Shown one piece after another: positions 44,805 through 55,469 of a stretch of 64,000 nt of DNA; position 1 is the first letter of the stretch; the number at the start of each line of letters is the position of its first letter. Both the position numbers and the translations under genes were made by a program. A model generated the notes under the pieces. It was not told where the DNA came from. It did not search any database and saw only the letters and a list, made by a program, of their open reading frames with translations. The stretch covers positions 1,059,292 to 1,123,291 of the forward strand of contig BFEA01000125.1 of NCBI GenBank assembly GCA_003427395.1, read 5' to 3'. The DNA comes from Chara braunii. Taxonomy: Eukaryota; Streptophyta; Charophyceae; Charales; Characeae.

Positions 44805-45590
44805 GGATTGACTCCCATCAGCGGACTGGGGAGTGACTTTCATCAACAAGTGGGGACTCGTTCCCATCAGTGGACTGGGAGGTCATTCCCATCGGCAACT
44901 TGGGAGTCATTCCCATATTGATGAAATGAGAGATCCGCAGGGGGTTAAGCCTGTGAAACATTATGGATTGACTCCCATCAGCGGACTGGGGAGTGACTTT
45001 CATCAGCAACTGGGGACTCGTTCCCATCAGTGGACTTGGAGGTCATTCCCATCAGCAACCGGGGGTCATTTCCATATTGATGAAATGAAAGACCCGCATG
45101 GGGTTAAGCCTGTGAAGGACTGAGGACTGGCTCCCATCAGCAGAATGGGGAGTGGCTTCCATCAGCAACTGGGGACTCGTTCTTATCAGTGGATTGGGAG
45201 GTCATTCCCATCAGCAATTGGGGAGTCATTTCCATATTGATGGAATGAAAGACCCGAAGGGGGTTAAGCATGTAAAAAACTGAGGACTGACTCCCATCAG
45301 CAGACTGGGGAGTGACTTCCATCAGCAACTGGGGACTCGTTCCCATAAATGAACAGGGAGGTCATTCACATCAGCAACTGGGGAGTCATTTCCATATTGA
45401 TGGAATGAAAGACCCGCAGGGGGTTAAGCCTCTGAAAGACCTATAACAGAATGATCTCACAACTCGATTTCATCAGTGGACTGGGGAGTGATTTCTATCA
45501 ACAACTGGGGACTTAATCCCATCAATAGACTGGGTGGTCATTCCCATCAGCAACTGGGGAATCATTCCCATCAGTAGACTGGGAATAGTT
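44805..45590. repeat. 160-bp higher-order tandem array, five copies
   Basis: CTCCCATCAGC recurs at 44812, 44972, 45131 and 45291, with a weaker fifth copy from about 45450. Each 160-bp unit is itself built of about four 25-30-base submonomers on the pattern CATCAGCAACTGGGGAGTCA, plus a GGGGGTTAAGCCTGTG block. Confidence 0.9.
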
Positions 45591-45671
45591 CTGTGACAAG
45601 GAACCTGTCTTAATCATAACGTTTCTTGAATTGAAAATTGGGTTGAGTTGTGATGTGACTGTTTCCTTTTG

Positions 45672-45752
45672 AAAGACTTGCAGGGGGATGATCCTGTTAA
45701 AGACCTGCAGGGGGATGATCTTGTCAAAAACCTAGAGGGTAATGATCCTGTC
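45672..45752. repeat. 27-bp tandem repeat, three copies
   Basis: Units begin AAAGACTTGCAGGGGGATGA, AAAGACCTGCAGGGGGATGA and AAAAACCTAGAGGGTAATGA. They are adjacent to, but distinct from, the 160-bp array. Confidence 0.9.
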
Positions 45753-46269
45753 GAATGAGTAAATTGTAAGACTTATGGAGATTATATCCAGTTTTATTGT
45801 TGAGTTGAATGTTGAAGTCAGAGTTTCGGTCATGTTCCGGATGTCTGTTAAATTGTTATGCATTGTAATTGTTGCTTTCACATGAGAATTTTATAAGAAT
45901 TTTAATCTCTAGTTGGATAACAGACGACGGAAAGTATCGTTCATTGCATTGACGAAAATTCCCCGGCTTAGTTCCGGACGGTTGCCTTATTGATAATAAT
46001 TGAATCCCTCTTTCTATTATGTTGATGATTATCTTGAACGTCTCAGTAAAATCCATTCATGAGAAAGGGGACTATTTTGATTGTAGCATCCTCACGTTGG
46101 ATAGAGCCCAACGGATGAATTATAGGGTTCTGGAAAGATGCCTGCCATAAATTATATCAGGTACCATTCCAGTAAAGAATGATTGAATTTTAGACTACGG
46201 CCTAATTGTAATTGAGATAATTTTGTTATTTTAATTGTTAATATAGGGTGAATGACTCGAACGTCGTTC

Positions 46270-46287
46270 AATGGGGTCTGGGAATGC
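46270..46287 (+). promoter_or_regulatory. Possible polypurine tract before the second LTR
   Basis: AATGGGGTCTGGGAATGC directly precedes the LTR start. It is G-rich but interrupted by pyrimidines, so it is only a weak PPT. Confidence 0.25.
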
Positions 46288-46779
46288 TGTCGGAGCAGAA
46301 ACCCTTATAGGGGTATCTGCGCGGGTTTTCCAATGTCGGACGCTGTCCGACTTTTTTGATAAATTAAGAAACTTGATGAGATTGACGTCTGCCAAAGTTA
46401 TTCAGACCAACCGTATAACTGAGAAACCTAAAACCTGACGTCATTGAAGTGTGATGCCATTGACGTTCGATCGAAACAATGGGAGTCCGCAATACGATTT
46501 GTCGTCCGCAGTTCCCGACAAGGCCGCAGGGGTGCGGGGTCATACTAAAGCTACACTTAGTCTACCTAAAATAAGGTAGTGCGTGGCTGACGACCACGCG
46601 ATTCAGGGCCTTAGTAGGCGTACCGTACTGCCAGATGGTCGCCATGTTGGTGGCAGAGCGGCTGGTCAGCGGCTGGGGCTTCTAGGGTACGCAGGAGTAG
46701 CCAGCATGAGTCCACACGAGATATTGCGCTGGGCCAAGCTCTTCATAAGGAAGAGTTGCTCCTATTCCAGTGTGGAATA

Positions 46780-46870
46780 AGAGCTAGCCCAATAGGATAT
46801 CATACAAGACTCTTGCTTAGATGATACCGGGATCGAGTTCCGATAACGTGACCGCTGGGTTAGCTCTTTT
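46780..46870 (+). repeat. tRNA-Lys-like module in the second LTR
   Basis: The counterpart of 36758-36849. AGAGCTAGCCCA pairs with TGGGTTAGCTCT. The B box, GGGATCGAGTTCC, is closer to the consensus than in the first copy. TTTT follows. Paired changes at several stem positions keep pairing or G-U pairs. Confidence 0.6.
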
Positions 46871-47018
46871 TGAAGTAGCCTAGCCTTTTGGTGCGGCCAT
46901 TTTCGGTCGTGCGATCGTTGGGATCGCACAGCTGAAAACAGCCGCGCGGAGGTCTACATGGCCCTGCGCAAGGATAACATATATATATAGTAGGGCTGCC
47001 CCTACTACAACCGTAGTA

Positions 47019-47106
47019 GGAGCCAACCCAGTAGGTAAGCACACTAACCTGTTACCCCGCAGATGCCGGAATCGATTCTGTGGACAACCTCGGACTGACT
47101 CTTTTT
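47019..47106 (+). repeat. tRNA-Asn-like module in the second LTR
   Basis: The counterpart of 36995-37082, with AACCTGTTACC and GGAATCGATTC. It is followed by a T5 run. Confidence 0.5.
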
Positions 47107-47261
47107 AGAGCAACCAGTTGGGCCGACCACGCGATCGACGAGATCGCTCGACTGAAATCAACCACACGCGGATGGATAGTATGGCCGCTGCGCAAGGATG
47201 ACATGCATAAATCAAGAAGTGGTCAAACATTTCTATTTTTATTTTTTTCTCTTGTTTTTTC

Positions 47262-47329
47262 TACGATCCCAGTCGAGATCGAGCTTGGGTCTGTACCCCA
47301 ACAGTTCGTGGGTATACCACGATGGGATA
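47262..47329 (-). repeat. tRNA-like module, opposite strand, second LTR
   Basis: The counterpart of 37256-37320, with GAACTGTTGGGG and CTCGATC preserved on the minus strand. Confidence 0.45.
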
Positions 47330-48499
47330 TGATCGTTGGCAAGGCTAACGGAGTGAAAAAAAAAAAAAAAAAAACTACGAAACGCTTTCTGACGCTCAAT
47401 GAAGTACCAAGGGCACTTCAGCCCCACTGTACGTGACAGCGCCCTGAAAAACGGGCGACTGTTTTTAGAATAAGTTCTTATTTTTTGTTTTTTTTTGTTT
47501 TTTTTGGATATTCGTTTTAGATTTTCTTGTTTTTAAATTTTGTCGATTTTTTTTTTTTCTTCTTTTTAGTAGAAATTAGTAAGTGCCCGTTCGTTCTTGA
47601 CGAACGGGCTGTCATCTCAGGAACGGGATGTGCAAAGTCAAACGAATCTGCCTAGAAAATGTGGCTAGATTCCGGACGCGGCTTTGGGACCTTGTACTTT
47701 AGTTACAAGGGACTCTCTGCGGGCAATTGCTCGTGGGAAAAAGAGCAACTGTTCCCTCAGCAACTGCTGAGGGGACCACCCCAGCCTGTGTTTGAATCTG
47801 GCTGGGGCCGAGGGCTATATGCAGGCACAGGCAGGAAGGAGGGGGTTTGAAAAGACTGAGGGGGAGAGAGGGAAACGGGAAAGTTGGGAGGACGAGGGCC
47901 TATTCCTCCGAGCACGGACAACTGTCATCCCCGTTTTCAGGGCAGGGCAAAGGTAGAAGGAAAAAAAGGGGGGGGGAAAAAGCCACGGCCACGAGTGTGG
48001 CCGCGACTATGATCAGAAACAGACCAAACTGACCTGAATGTGACTTAGGCCAGAGGTTGGGGAACTGGAGGGTCAGTGAGGGAAACTTGGCTGGAAAGAA
48101 CCATTTTCCCACTGAACCTGCACTCAGTGTGAGGTTGATGCAGGGAAGAGGGAGAAAAAAAGGGGGGCAGTTGAGCACAACTGTCACCCTAAGTGTGTGG
48201 CGGCTGCCTCACGCTTGCCTCCAGCTGCCAGTGTGCAACAACACACTTGCCTCATCGCTGGAGTGTTGGAGAGGAGGCAAGAGTACTGTCGGCGAAGCTG
48301 AAGGATTGCGGAGGAGCGCGAAGAAGGAGGAGACAACCATAGCCTTGGCTGGAGCACTCTGCTCCACCCCTTGGAAGGCTAGTCTCAAGGGGAACTCTGC
48401 GGCAGGGTGGCAAGGAGCGGCAGCGGAGTGTGGCAAGGAGCGAAAGGGACTAAAACAACTGGTGGAGGTGTGCTGGCCGATATTTTCGGCAACCATAAC

Positions 48500-49015
48500 C
48501 TAATTTTGTGGGGTTATGCTGCCGAAATACCGCGGCGTTGGCGCTACACCTTTATTTTGAGGGGTGACGCTGCCGTTTTCACGGCACATCGGCGACACTT
48601 TGTTTTGAAGAGTGACCCTGCCGTTTTCACTGCACGGTAGTACAGAGCGGTGGAGCGCCGCCGTCTTTTTGCGGTGGTACGACACAGCGAAGCGAGGCCG
48701 TCTATTTACGGTGGTATGGCACAGCGAAGCGCCACCGTTTTTTTATAGTGGTACGACACAGCAAAGTGTTGCCGTCTTTTTTACGATGGCACAACACGGT
48801 GAAGTGTCGTTGTCTTTTTACGGTGGTACGGCATAGCGAAGCGCCGCTATCTTTTTGTGGTGGTACTACATGGCGAAGAGCTACCGTTTCTTTTATGCTG
48901 GTGCGACACAGCAAAGCACTGTCGTTTTTTTTACGGTGGTACGGCACAGCAAAGCGCCGCCGTCTTTTGCGGTGGTACTGCACGACGAAGTGCTGCCGGT
49001 TTTTTTACGGTAGTG
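48500..49015. repeat. GC-rich minisatellite, 37-38-bp unit (second LTR)
   Basis: The same unit as at 38.6-39.2 kb, with individual monomers diverged separately in each LTR. Confidence 0.85.
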
Positions 49016-50844
49016 GATTCATACGCGAAGCGTTTGCTCTTCGAGTTGTGTTATATTTACGGATAGTTGTTTCTATAAAGTGATCGAGTTCATTAAGGTA
49101 TATATTTGATAGTAGGGGACTAAGGCCGAAGGGCCGCCGTTTGGCTGTACCTATGGTCGCCTCTTCCATCTCTCCGTGTGACATATGAAAAAAGATCCAC
49201 GGTGAAGCGCTGCCGTTTTCTTTTTTCTTTACGGTGGTACGAGACAACAAAGCGCTGCCGTTTCTTTTTACGAGGATTCGACACAACAATGGAATTGCGG
49301 CACGACGGTGGGACGTGAGTGGCCGACGCATTGACCATTGGGAACACGTGGCACTTGAGGTTTTGACACCAGGCAGTGTTATTATTTTTGGGGAGACAGT
49401 GGTGAGAGCGGTTTCGGCAATTGGGACCATGCTATGCTACAAGTGGTAGTGCAGGACTACTTGGGACCATTTGGGAACAATTGGGATCGACGCAGGACGC
49501 AGTGGATTTTTTTGGGACGAGTGTGGCTCGCCATCTTAGCATTTGGGACTGGCGAGAGTGAAACTTGTGGGTCAGGAACAGATTGGGACAAGCAGTTGGC
49601 CCAAGACTTACCTCGGGACTGCGGTTTCTTCGGCGACGCGTATATGTTACTCGACTTACTTGAGTGAGCCACAACGCGTTCGACATCACTTCACTCAAGG
49701 TCCGTGAGTGTCGCAGTCCCCCTTCACACATGTGTCACTGTGTGCAACCATACATTGCTTGACCATTTCGCTTTGAATGTTCAGGAAAAACGTTTGAGTG
49801 GGGTTGTGGGCGTCGTGAATGAGTGAAAAGGCGGGTCTGACGTGAGTAGTGTACCTTGGCCTGTCTTATTTTGCTCGTGTTGTCTGCATGATGTATAGGT
49901 GAGTAAAAGGACTATGTATGAAAGTGGGACAAAATGCTATTTGACAAAATGCGGAGAGTTCGCCTAGTTATATTTTTTTCCTTTCGGTAGTGAGTTGGGT
50001 GAACTTGCTTGCTATTTTTGAAGGATAATCGATGGGTGCCGTGAGAAAAGGAATCTTGAAACAGAAAGAGAATCAAAGCATAATGAATTTAACTTTTTCC
50101 TAGGAAACCCGTTCTATTCCGATCAACCTTCTTATTTGCGCCTGTCCGAATGAGTCTTTATCTCTCGCTCTTGACTTTTCGTTTCGTCCAAGTTACCTTG
50201 AGTTTAGAAAACACGAACAGTTAAAACCTGCTTGCGGTGAACATATTCTCATCTTTCAAGGAAGTATCTGGGGCAGGGGTTCGTTGCTTTAGGAACCGAC
50301 CCTGTTATCGACCCTGAATGAACCGTTTCTACCGGGGGGGTACTTTGCCGATTCGGTGGAGATGGCCCGACTTCTGAGATCCTAGTCTTGTGCTCGGGCG
50401 AGGAGGAGGAGTACCTCTGACCACTTCCTAGAGGGTGAGGCATGCAACACTTCAAGCAACGCACCTGATAAAGAAGCATCCGCAAAGCAACATGTCATCG
50501 AAAAGATTAGAAACGTACGGCGACAAGTGTATACATGTCTAATCTTAGGTCGACAATGGGTTGGAATGAATGACTTTGGCAGCGGGTTGGAGTGAATGAC
50601 TTTGGCAGCGCATCTCATCAAATCAAAACTAAGGCAGTATGACTACCTTGTCGGCTGCGCCAATATTATTGTCAATAACAAACTTCTTATTGGCAGTTAT
50701 TTGATTGTTTTGTGGTGTTCGACCTGAGATGGTTGAATTGTATTTCGATCCTGTGTTATTGGATGTACCTAATGATGATTTGTATTCTATCTATCATCAT
50801 TTCATATTGAATAAATTTTTCTCTTGACTACGGTCGATTCTCTT

Positions 50845-50859
50845 TTATATAATTAGATG
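50845..50859 (+). promoter_or_regulatory. Candidate LTR TATA box (second LTR)
   Basis: TTATATAATTAGATG is at the position equivalent to 40976. The TATAATTA core is kept. Confidence 0.4.
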
Positions 50860-52083
50860 TGGTCGCTTAACTTTCTTTTGACTGGTGGGTTTCACACTTG
50901 GCTGAGACCGTCCTAGTCGACTGACGTACACTTCATTCTTAGGAGATCGGCGCCCTAATGGACGAAGGACGTCCGGGTTCAATCGACGTTTTAATCGCGC
51001 GTACCTATACAGCAGCGAGCGAGCAAACGCCCTCGGCCGACTCACCTCTGCAACACTGTCTCATTTCCGAAACAATTTTTCTTGTAATTTTCCGACCATT
51101 ATTGTAGGAGTTATGAATTCTTAAAGTTTGACCTACCTGACTATTTTTTCTAGTGCAGGTACATCGAGAGAAGGCTGGACTCAGTGTTTAATTCAGTCCA
51201 AGCCTTCTGTTTTTCTGATGGATTCCCAACCATGAGATCCACTGATCTCAATGGCGGGAATCACGTTATTATTCCCGTTGTTCTATTCCCATGTGCTAGT
51301 GTCCTTTCCCCGACTCTCAACCCCACCCTCAGGATCAGCAAGATCCAATGTCGGGGGTGCTGACTCTGCAGGGCGGCTATAATGGCTCAGCTAAGGTCAA
51401 AGGGAGGGCCATCATGACCACCTTTTTGCCCCAGCTACTGCCACGGCCTCCCAGTGGTGCTGAACCAGACCCCACTCTTGAGTCGAGATGCTACATGGGC
51501 GTGGTCATTACTCACCTTCAGTGCATACCCACACAACGGCCTTATTTGGGAGTGGATCTTTCCCGTGGAGCCTGGGAAGATTCGTAGCCGTTGGTGCAGC
51601 CACATTATTGAACTGGTATGTAAAAAAAATAAAAAGAAAAGGAAAAAGCAAAAAAAAGAAAAATGAATAACAAGAGAAAAGTTAAAAAAAATGGTTTGGG
51701 GGGGGCTGAGTCCTGTTTTAGGCGGGGCCAGCTGTGGCCCCTGGGTCAGAATCCCGACGCTTGCTTCCCCTCGTGCCTTTTGTCGTTTTGTTTCTGTCAT
51801 TTTTCGCTTTGTTTTATTTTACTTTTATTTTCCTTCTGTCGTTTTTTGTTTCTGCTTATCTTTTTCCGTTCATCCGTTTGCTTCTTTTTAACGCGCTTTC
51901 AGCTCCGATCACGCCGCTGTCCGCAGTTCCGTCCCCCGTAGTCGCCTTAGAGGAGAAAGCTTTTGAGGTTGTTTCGCCTTTCAGGCGGCGGACTCTTGCC
52001 GCGTGATTTCCCAGATCGCGTGGTGGAGTTTGCACTGCGTTGTTCTTGACTCGGGCGCCGTCACGCCTGCGTTCTTGTCACCC

Positions 52084-52412
52084 GTTAAAAGAAGATGGTC
52101 CAGCGGTCGGAGGTGCGCGGGCTCGATCCCCGTGTATAGCGATTGACAGTCTGCTTCAAACCCATCGGGCTAGTTTCTACCATAGAATAGACAGGAGCGC
52201 CGCCCGTATTTGTCTTGGAAAACGCGGCCCTCCGCCAGTACTGCCGAGGTGTCACCCCCTCGTACTCCACGGCCCCGCTCAAAAGAAAAGGGAGCTAGCC
52301 CGACGGTCGGAGGCGGTGGGAATCGATCTATATGTCTTCTGCTTATCATCCCACCTCCAAACCTACTGGGCTAGCCTCCACCACGGTACAGGTAGGAGCG
52401 CCCCCCCCATAG
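52084..52412 (+). repeat. Tandem pair of hairpin-closed, tRNA-like modules, period about 192 bp
   Basis: Unit 1 has TGGTCCAGCGGTCGGAGG (A-box-like) and GGGCTCGATCCCC (B box), with the anticodon arm apparently missing. Unit 2 has GCTAGCCCGACGGTCGGAGG and GGGAATCGATC. Both end in CTAC-rich sequence with GGGCTAG, which pairs back to CTAGCCC in unit 2. Confidence 0.5.
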
Positions 52413-52840
52413 GAAAGGTACACGCCGGGTAGCCCACTATCTTTCCCGAGGCATGTTCTTTGAGGGCCTTTTTCTACTTAGCGCTTCTCCCCCTGCACCG
52501 CGCATACATCCTCTTAGCCTAGCTGGGCAGTGGGGTAGATAGGTATAACGCCGGCACGGGGCTAGGCCTATAGAAACTTAAATAGGGTGTGTTTTTACCA
52601 GTAAATCTCCTAGATGAATTTTTAACTTCAACCCTTAGTTTTGTCTGTTATCACGCCTGCTCCGGCCATTGTCCGGCGTGACCGTTTTCAACTGTCAAGC
52701 TCTGAATCGCGTGGCCTATCGGTCGCGCGACCCCATTCTCTACAGGTTGTCGGGCATTTCCTAGCGGTAGGAACGTCGGGGGATGATTGGCCCTGACGCG
52801 CCTATCGTCGTGGCTTCCTGTCATATTACCTGGATACCCA

Positions 52841-52909
52841 CTTAGCTTAGTTGAATGGCATGGCGCGCACACCTGACGTGGGAGCGGGGTTGAGTCCTTT
52901 AGGGCTGAC
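52841..52909 (+). repeat. tRNA-derived SINE-like head
   Basis: TAGCTTAGTTGAATGGCA is a good A box and GGGGTTGAGTCC a good B box. Between them lies CACACCTGACGTGGGAG. There is no convincing acceptor pairing. Confidence 0.55.
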
Positions 52910-53234
52910 GATAGTGTAGGTCCCCTACGATGGTCTTTTCGGATAGGCCTTCAATTCGAGCGCCCCCTTCTTAGATCTCCCCCTTTTCCTATGTTTGCAG
53001 TCGTGCTTCAAGCCTTCAAGTACTTCTAACGTTGTTTTTTTCCTTCGATGGACCCTGAATTGTGCGGCCGATGGGTTGTGAGGCAACCTTTTGTTTAGGT
53101 CGTAGTGCGTTGCTTTGATGGTGGGGGCGAAGGGGAATGGTGGCCCCGACGTCCCCGTCGTCGCGACTTCCTTCCTTAAGTAGTTCCTGCTGCGGTACGC
53201 CTTCGTAGCGTCAACTGCCCTTCCTATAGCCACT

Positions 53235-53305
53235 TGGGTACCCAACCCTAAAGTCTGAGTAACAGATTTAGAAAAAACAGACGCGGGCTCAATACCCGAT
53301 AAGAA
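53235..53305 (+). repeat. tRNA-like remnant
   Basis: GCGGGCTCAATACCCGATAAG resembles the T-arm end of the Lys-like modules (CGGGGTCAAGTCCCGATAAC). The 5' half is poorly preserved. Confidence 0.35.
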
Positions 53306-53779
53306 AAGAAATGTAAATATGTACACGGGGTTGGGATACCCATGAAATCTTTTGCCGCCCCGTGGCGGATTATCTTCACTTTGTCCCTTTTTCGCTCACC
53401 GGCGCCCTGTCATCTTACGGATAGAACAGTGCTTTCCCGCGAGCCGTCAAAACACCGCCAGATACCCTTGTAACGGTTTATGCCTCGACACCGCGACATT
53501 GGAACCCTCTCACACATTAACACCATCCCCTTGTCTCTCGTGACCCCGCCCCGACATTGACAACTAGTCAACCATTCCTCTATTGGCATCGATGATACGT
53601 CTGCCACCCCCACCTCCTGTAATGCACACCCCACCGGATGACACTAAGGCATCGCAGTTTACTCTTCCCTCCCCCCTCCAGATGACGTCACTCACCTCAT
53701 TGGTCGAGATCATCATTGACACTTGCTTCTCTAGCCTCCTCCCTAACCCTTCTTGCATCACCTTCTCTGATGTTGTTGA

Positions 53780-54060
53780 GAAACAACCTCGGCACGACCG
53801 ACTTGTTAGACTAGGCATCGAATAATGCCGCCTCAACAAAATGATCTCCGCCGCTTTTGTCGGAACCGCCCAGTTCCAGCTCAAGTTCATATCCATCTCC
53901 CTCAGCGCATCGGACTTCAAACTCTACCCTTGATATCCCTTGCATTCTTCCCCCCACCACCTCACCCCCCGTCTTCCCCCACCAATTCCTCCACATGTCT
54001 CGCCAACACATTAACTCCACCTACTATTGCCTCGTCATCGATCGCGAGCGTCGTGAGGAC
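53780..54060 (+). pseudogene. Aspartic protease remnant
   Basis: One frame reads DLLD, stop, ASNNAAS at about 53800-53840, where chromoviruses have an LLD-S/T-GAS active site. The residues at the core are lost to a small deletion creating TAG. Downstream, STYYCLVID (about 54013-54040) and the linker to RT follow in the same frame as 53857-54243. Confidence 0.5.
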
Positions 54061-54212
54061 TTGATTCCAAGCGACAAACTCGACCAACCCCCCCCATTCG
54101 ACCCGCGCATCACCTCTCTCCTCTCAGAATTCAGGGACGTCTTCCCCGAGTCCTTGCCTGCCAGCTTGCCACTCGATCACGGTGTATCTCACACCATCGA
54201 CCTCGAACCCGG

Positions 54213-54720
54213 CCACGGTCCGTCCCCGAGGCCGAAGAGATAAAGTGCAGGCTCAATAAACTCCTTGAAAAATTATTCATTAAGCCTAACTCATCCCCCT
54301 TCGGAACCAACTGTCTCTTCGTCAAAAAGGGCGGCGCCTCGGAGCTCCCCATGTACACAGACTACCGGGCCTTGAATCGGATCACAATCAAGAATAAGTA
54401 TCCACTTCCCTAGATATTTGAACTTTTTGATCACCTCCACGAAGCCAAATACTTCACCAAGATTCACCACATCCATATTCGTGAAGAAGATACCCATAAG
54501 ACCGTCTTTCGCTCTCGCTTTGAACATTACGAGTTCCTAGTGATGCCTTTCGGCCTCACAAATTCCCCAGTGACCTTCCAGTCTACCATGAACCACATCT
54601 TATGTGGTTTCCTCGAAGTTTGTGTCGTGATCTACCTTGACGACATCCTTGTCTTTAGTCCCACCTTCGAGTCTCACCTTCAACACATCGAGTAGTTACT
54701 TTCCATCCTTTCGCACTTTT
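54213..54720 (+). pseudogene. Reverse transcriptase, broken by stops
   Basis: Clear RT blocks: LLEKLFIKPNSSPFGTNCLF, YTDYRALNRITIKNKYPLP then TAG 54411, HEAKYFTKI, KTVFRSRFEHYEFLVMPFGL, TNSPVTFQSTMN and the catalytic YLDDILVFS (about 54633-54659). A second TAG (54693) sits where a Gln is expected. The YLDD box is intact, so inactivation is by stops and a frameshift near 54710. Confidence 0.9.
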
Positions 54721-55462
54721 GCCGTTCCGAGCGTGGACTACCTTGGCTATATTGTCTCTACTGATGGTATCCACATGGACCCCTCAGAGGTCGCAGCTCT
54801 CGTCAAGTTCCCACCTCCCACCACCTTGCTCCGACTTCAGTCATTCATTAAACTCGTTAACTATGGCCGCCTCGTCATCGAAAACTGCTCTGATGCCGCC
54901 TATCCACTCAATGAGCTCACCTGCGTCACCGAATCCTTCATATGGACCGAACAATGCCAAGACGCCTTCGACAAACTCAAACACCTCATCACTACTGGCC
55001 CTGTTCTCAAGATAGCCGACAATTTTTGCCACTTCTACGTCACTAGCAACGCTTCGAACTTTGCCCTTGGCGCTGTTCTATCCCAACATTTCCCTCGAAC
55101 CCCCCCCACTATTAAAGATTCACCCACATGATCCGAAGCACCTCCCGGCGAGTACCCTATCACATTCACGAGCACGAGCTCATCCTTGCTGAGATGAACT
55201 ATCCCTCTAATGACAAGGAACTCATTTTCGTCATCTGTGCCCTCAAAGTCTAGCGCCCTTACCTCGATGGCCAGTACTTTACCATTCACACCGACAACAC
55301 CACCGTCTCCAGAATCCTCACCAAAAAGGATATCACCCCTCACCAGGTCCGCTGGCTGGACTTTCTCACCCAGTTTACCTTTATCATCTGCCATACTCTC
55401 GACAAGACCAATCGTGTTGTCGATGCCCTCTCTCGCCGACCTGATCATGAGCCCCCTGAGAA
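54720..55462 (+). pseudogene. RT connection and RNase H, inactivated
   Basis: YLGYIVSTDGIHMDPSE and WTEQCQDAFDKLKHLI lead to FYVTSNASNFALGAVLSQ (to about 55085). The first catalytic Asp (usually TDAS) is Asn (AAC). After a frameshift come ELILAEMNYPSNDKELIFVI, TAG 55251 in place of the usual Trp, IHTDN (a catalytic Asp is kept) and VVDALSRR at the end. Confidence 0.85.
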
Positions 55463-55469
55463 AGTTTTT

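Larger units (their letters stand above)
36227..51052 (+). mobile_element. Non-autonomous giant-LTR retrotransposon with GAG only (TR-GAG-like)
   Basis: Two direct repeats of 4979 and 4765 bp, roughly 90% alike where compared, enclose a 5.1-kb interior. The interior has a leader, a gag with a CCHC knuckle, a tandem-array 3' region, and no protease, RT or integrase. The repeats start TGTTAG and TGTCGG and both end CTGCA, fitting TG...CA LTR ends. TR-GAG elements of this plan are known in plants, but LTRs near 5 kb are at the large end. I could not find a matching target duplication (left flank TACGT, right flank ACACT), nor a sure primer-binding site, so a partial segmental tandem duplication remains possible. 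Confidence 0.6.
46288..51052 (+). repeat. Candidate 3' LTR (4765 bp)
   Basis: It is collinear with the copy at 36227-41205 throughout, including the tRNA-like cluster, minisatellite and TATA box, with small deletions (for example around 46615 and 48190). It ends CTCTGCA at 51052, after which the sequence no longer matches the first copy. Confidence 0.6.
51053..53490 (-). repeat. LTR fragment of the same superfamily, minus orientation
   Basis: On the minus strand TGTCGAGGCATAAACCGTT at 53490 matches the LTR starts at 21703, 36227 and 46288. The fragment runs 2.4 kb to the end of the neighbouring element at 51052. It includes a hairpin AGAAGGCTGGACT/AGTCCAAGCCTTCT (51169-51208) and tRNA-like modules in the same distance range from the LTR start as in the 36-kb and 46-kb LTRs. 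No gene is supported. Confidence 0.5.

Noticed and set aside
44805-45590. CRISPR-like regular spacing
   Set aside because: It is a homogeneous tandem array with nested submonomers, not unique spacers.
36222-51057. A 5-bp target duplication for the GAG-only element
   Set aside because: The flanks TACGT and ACACT do not match, so no duplication is claimed.
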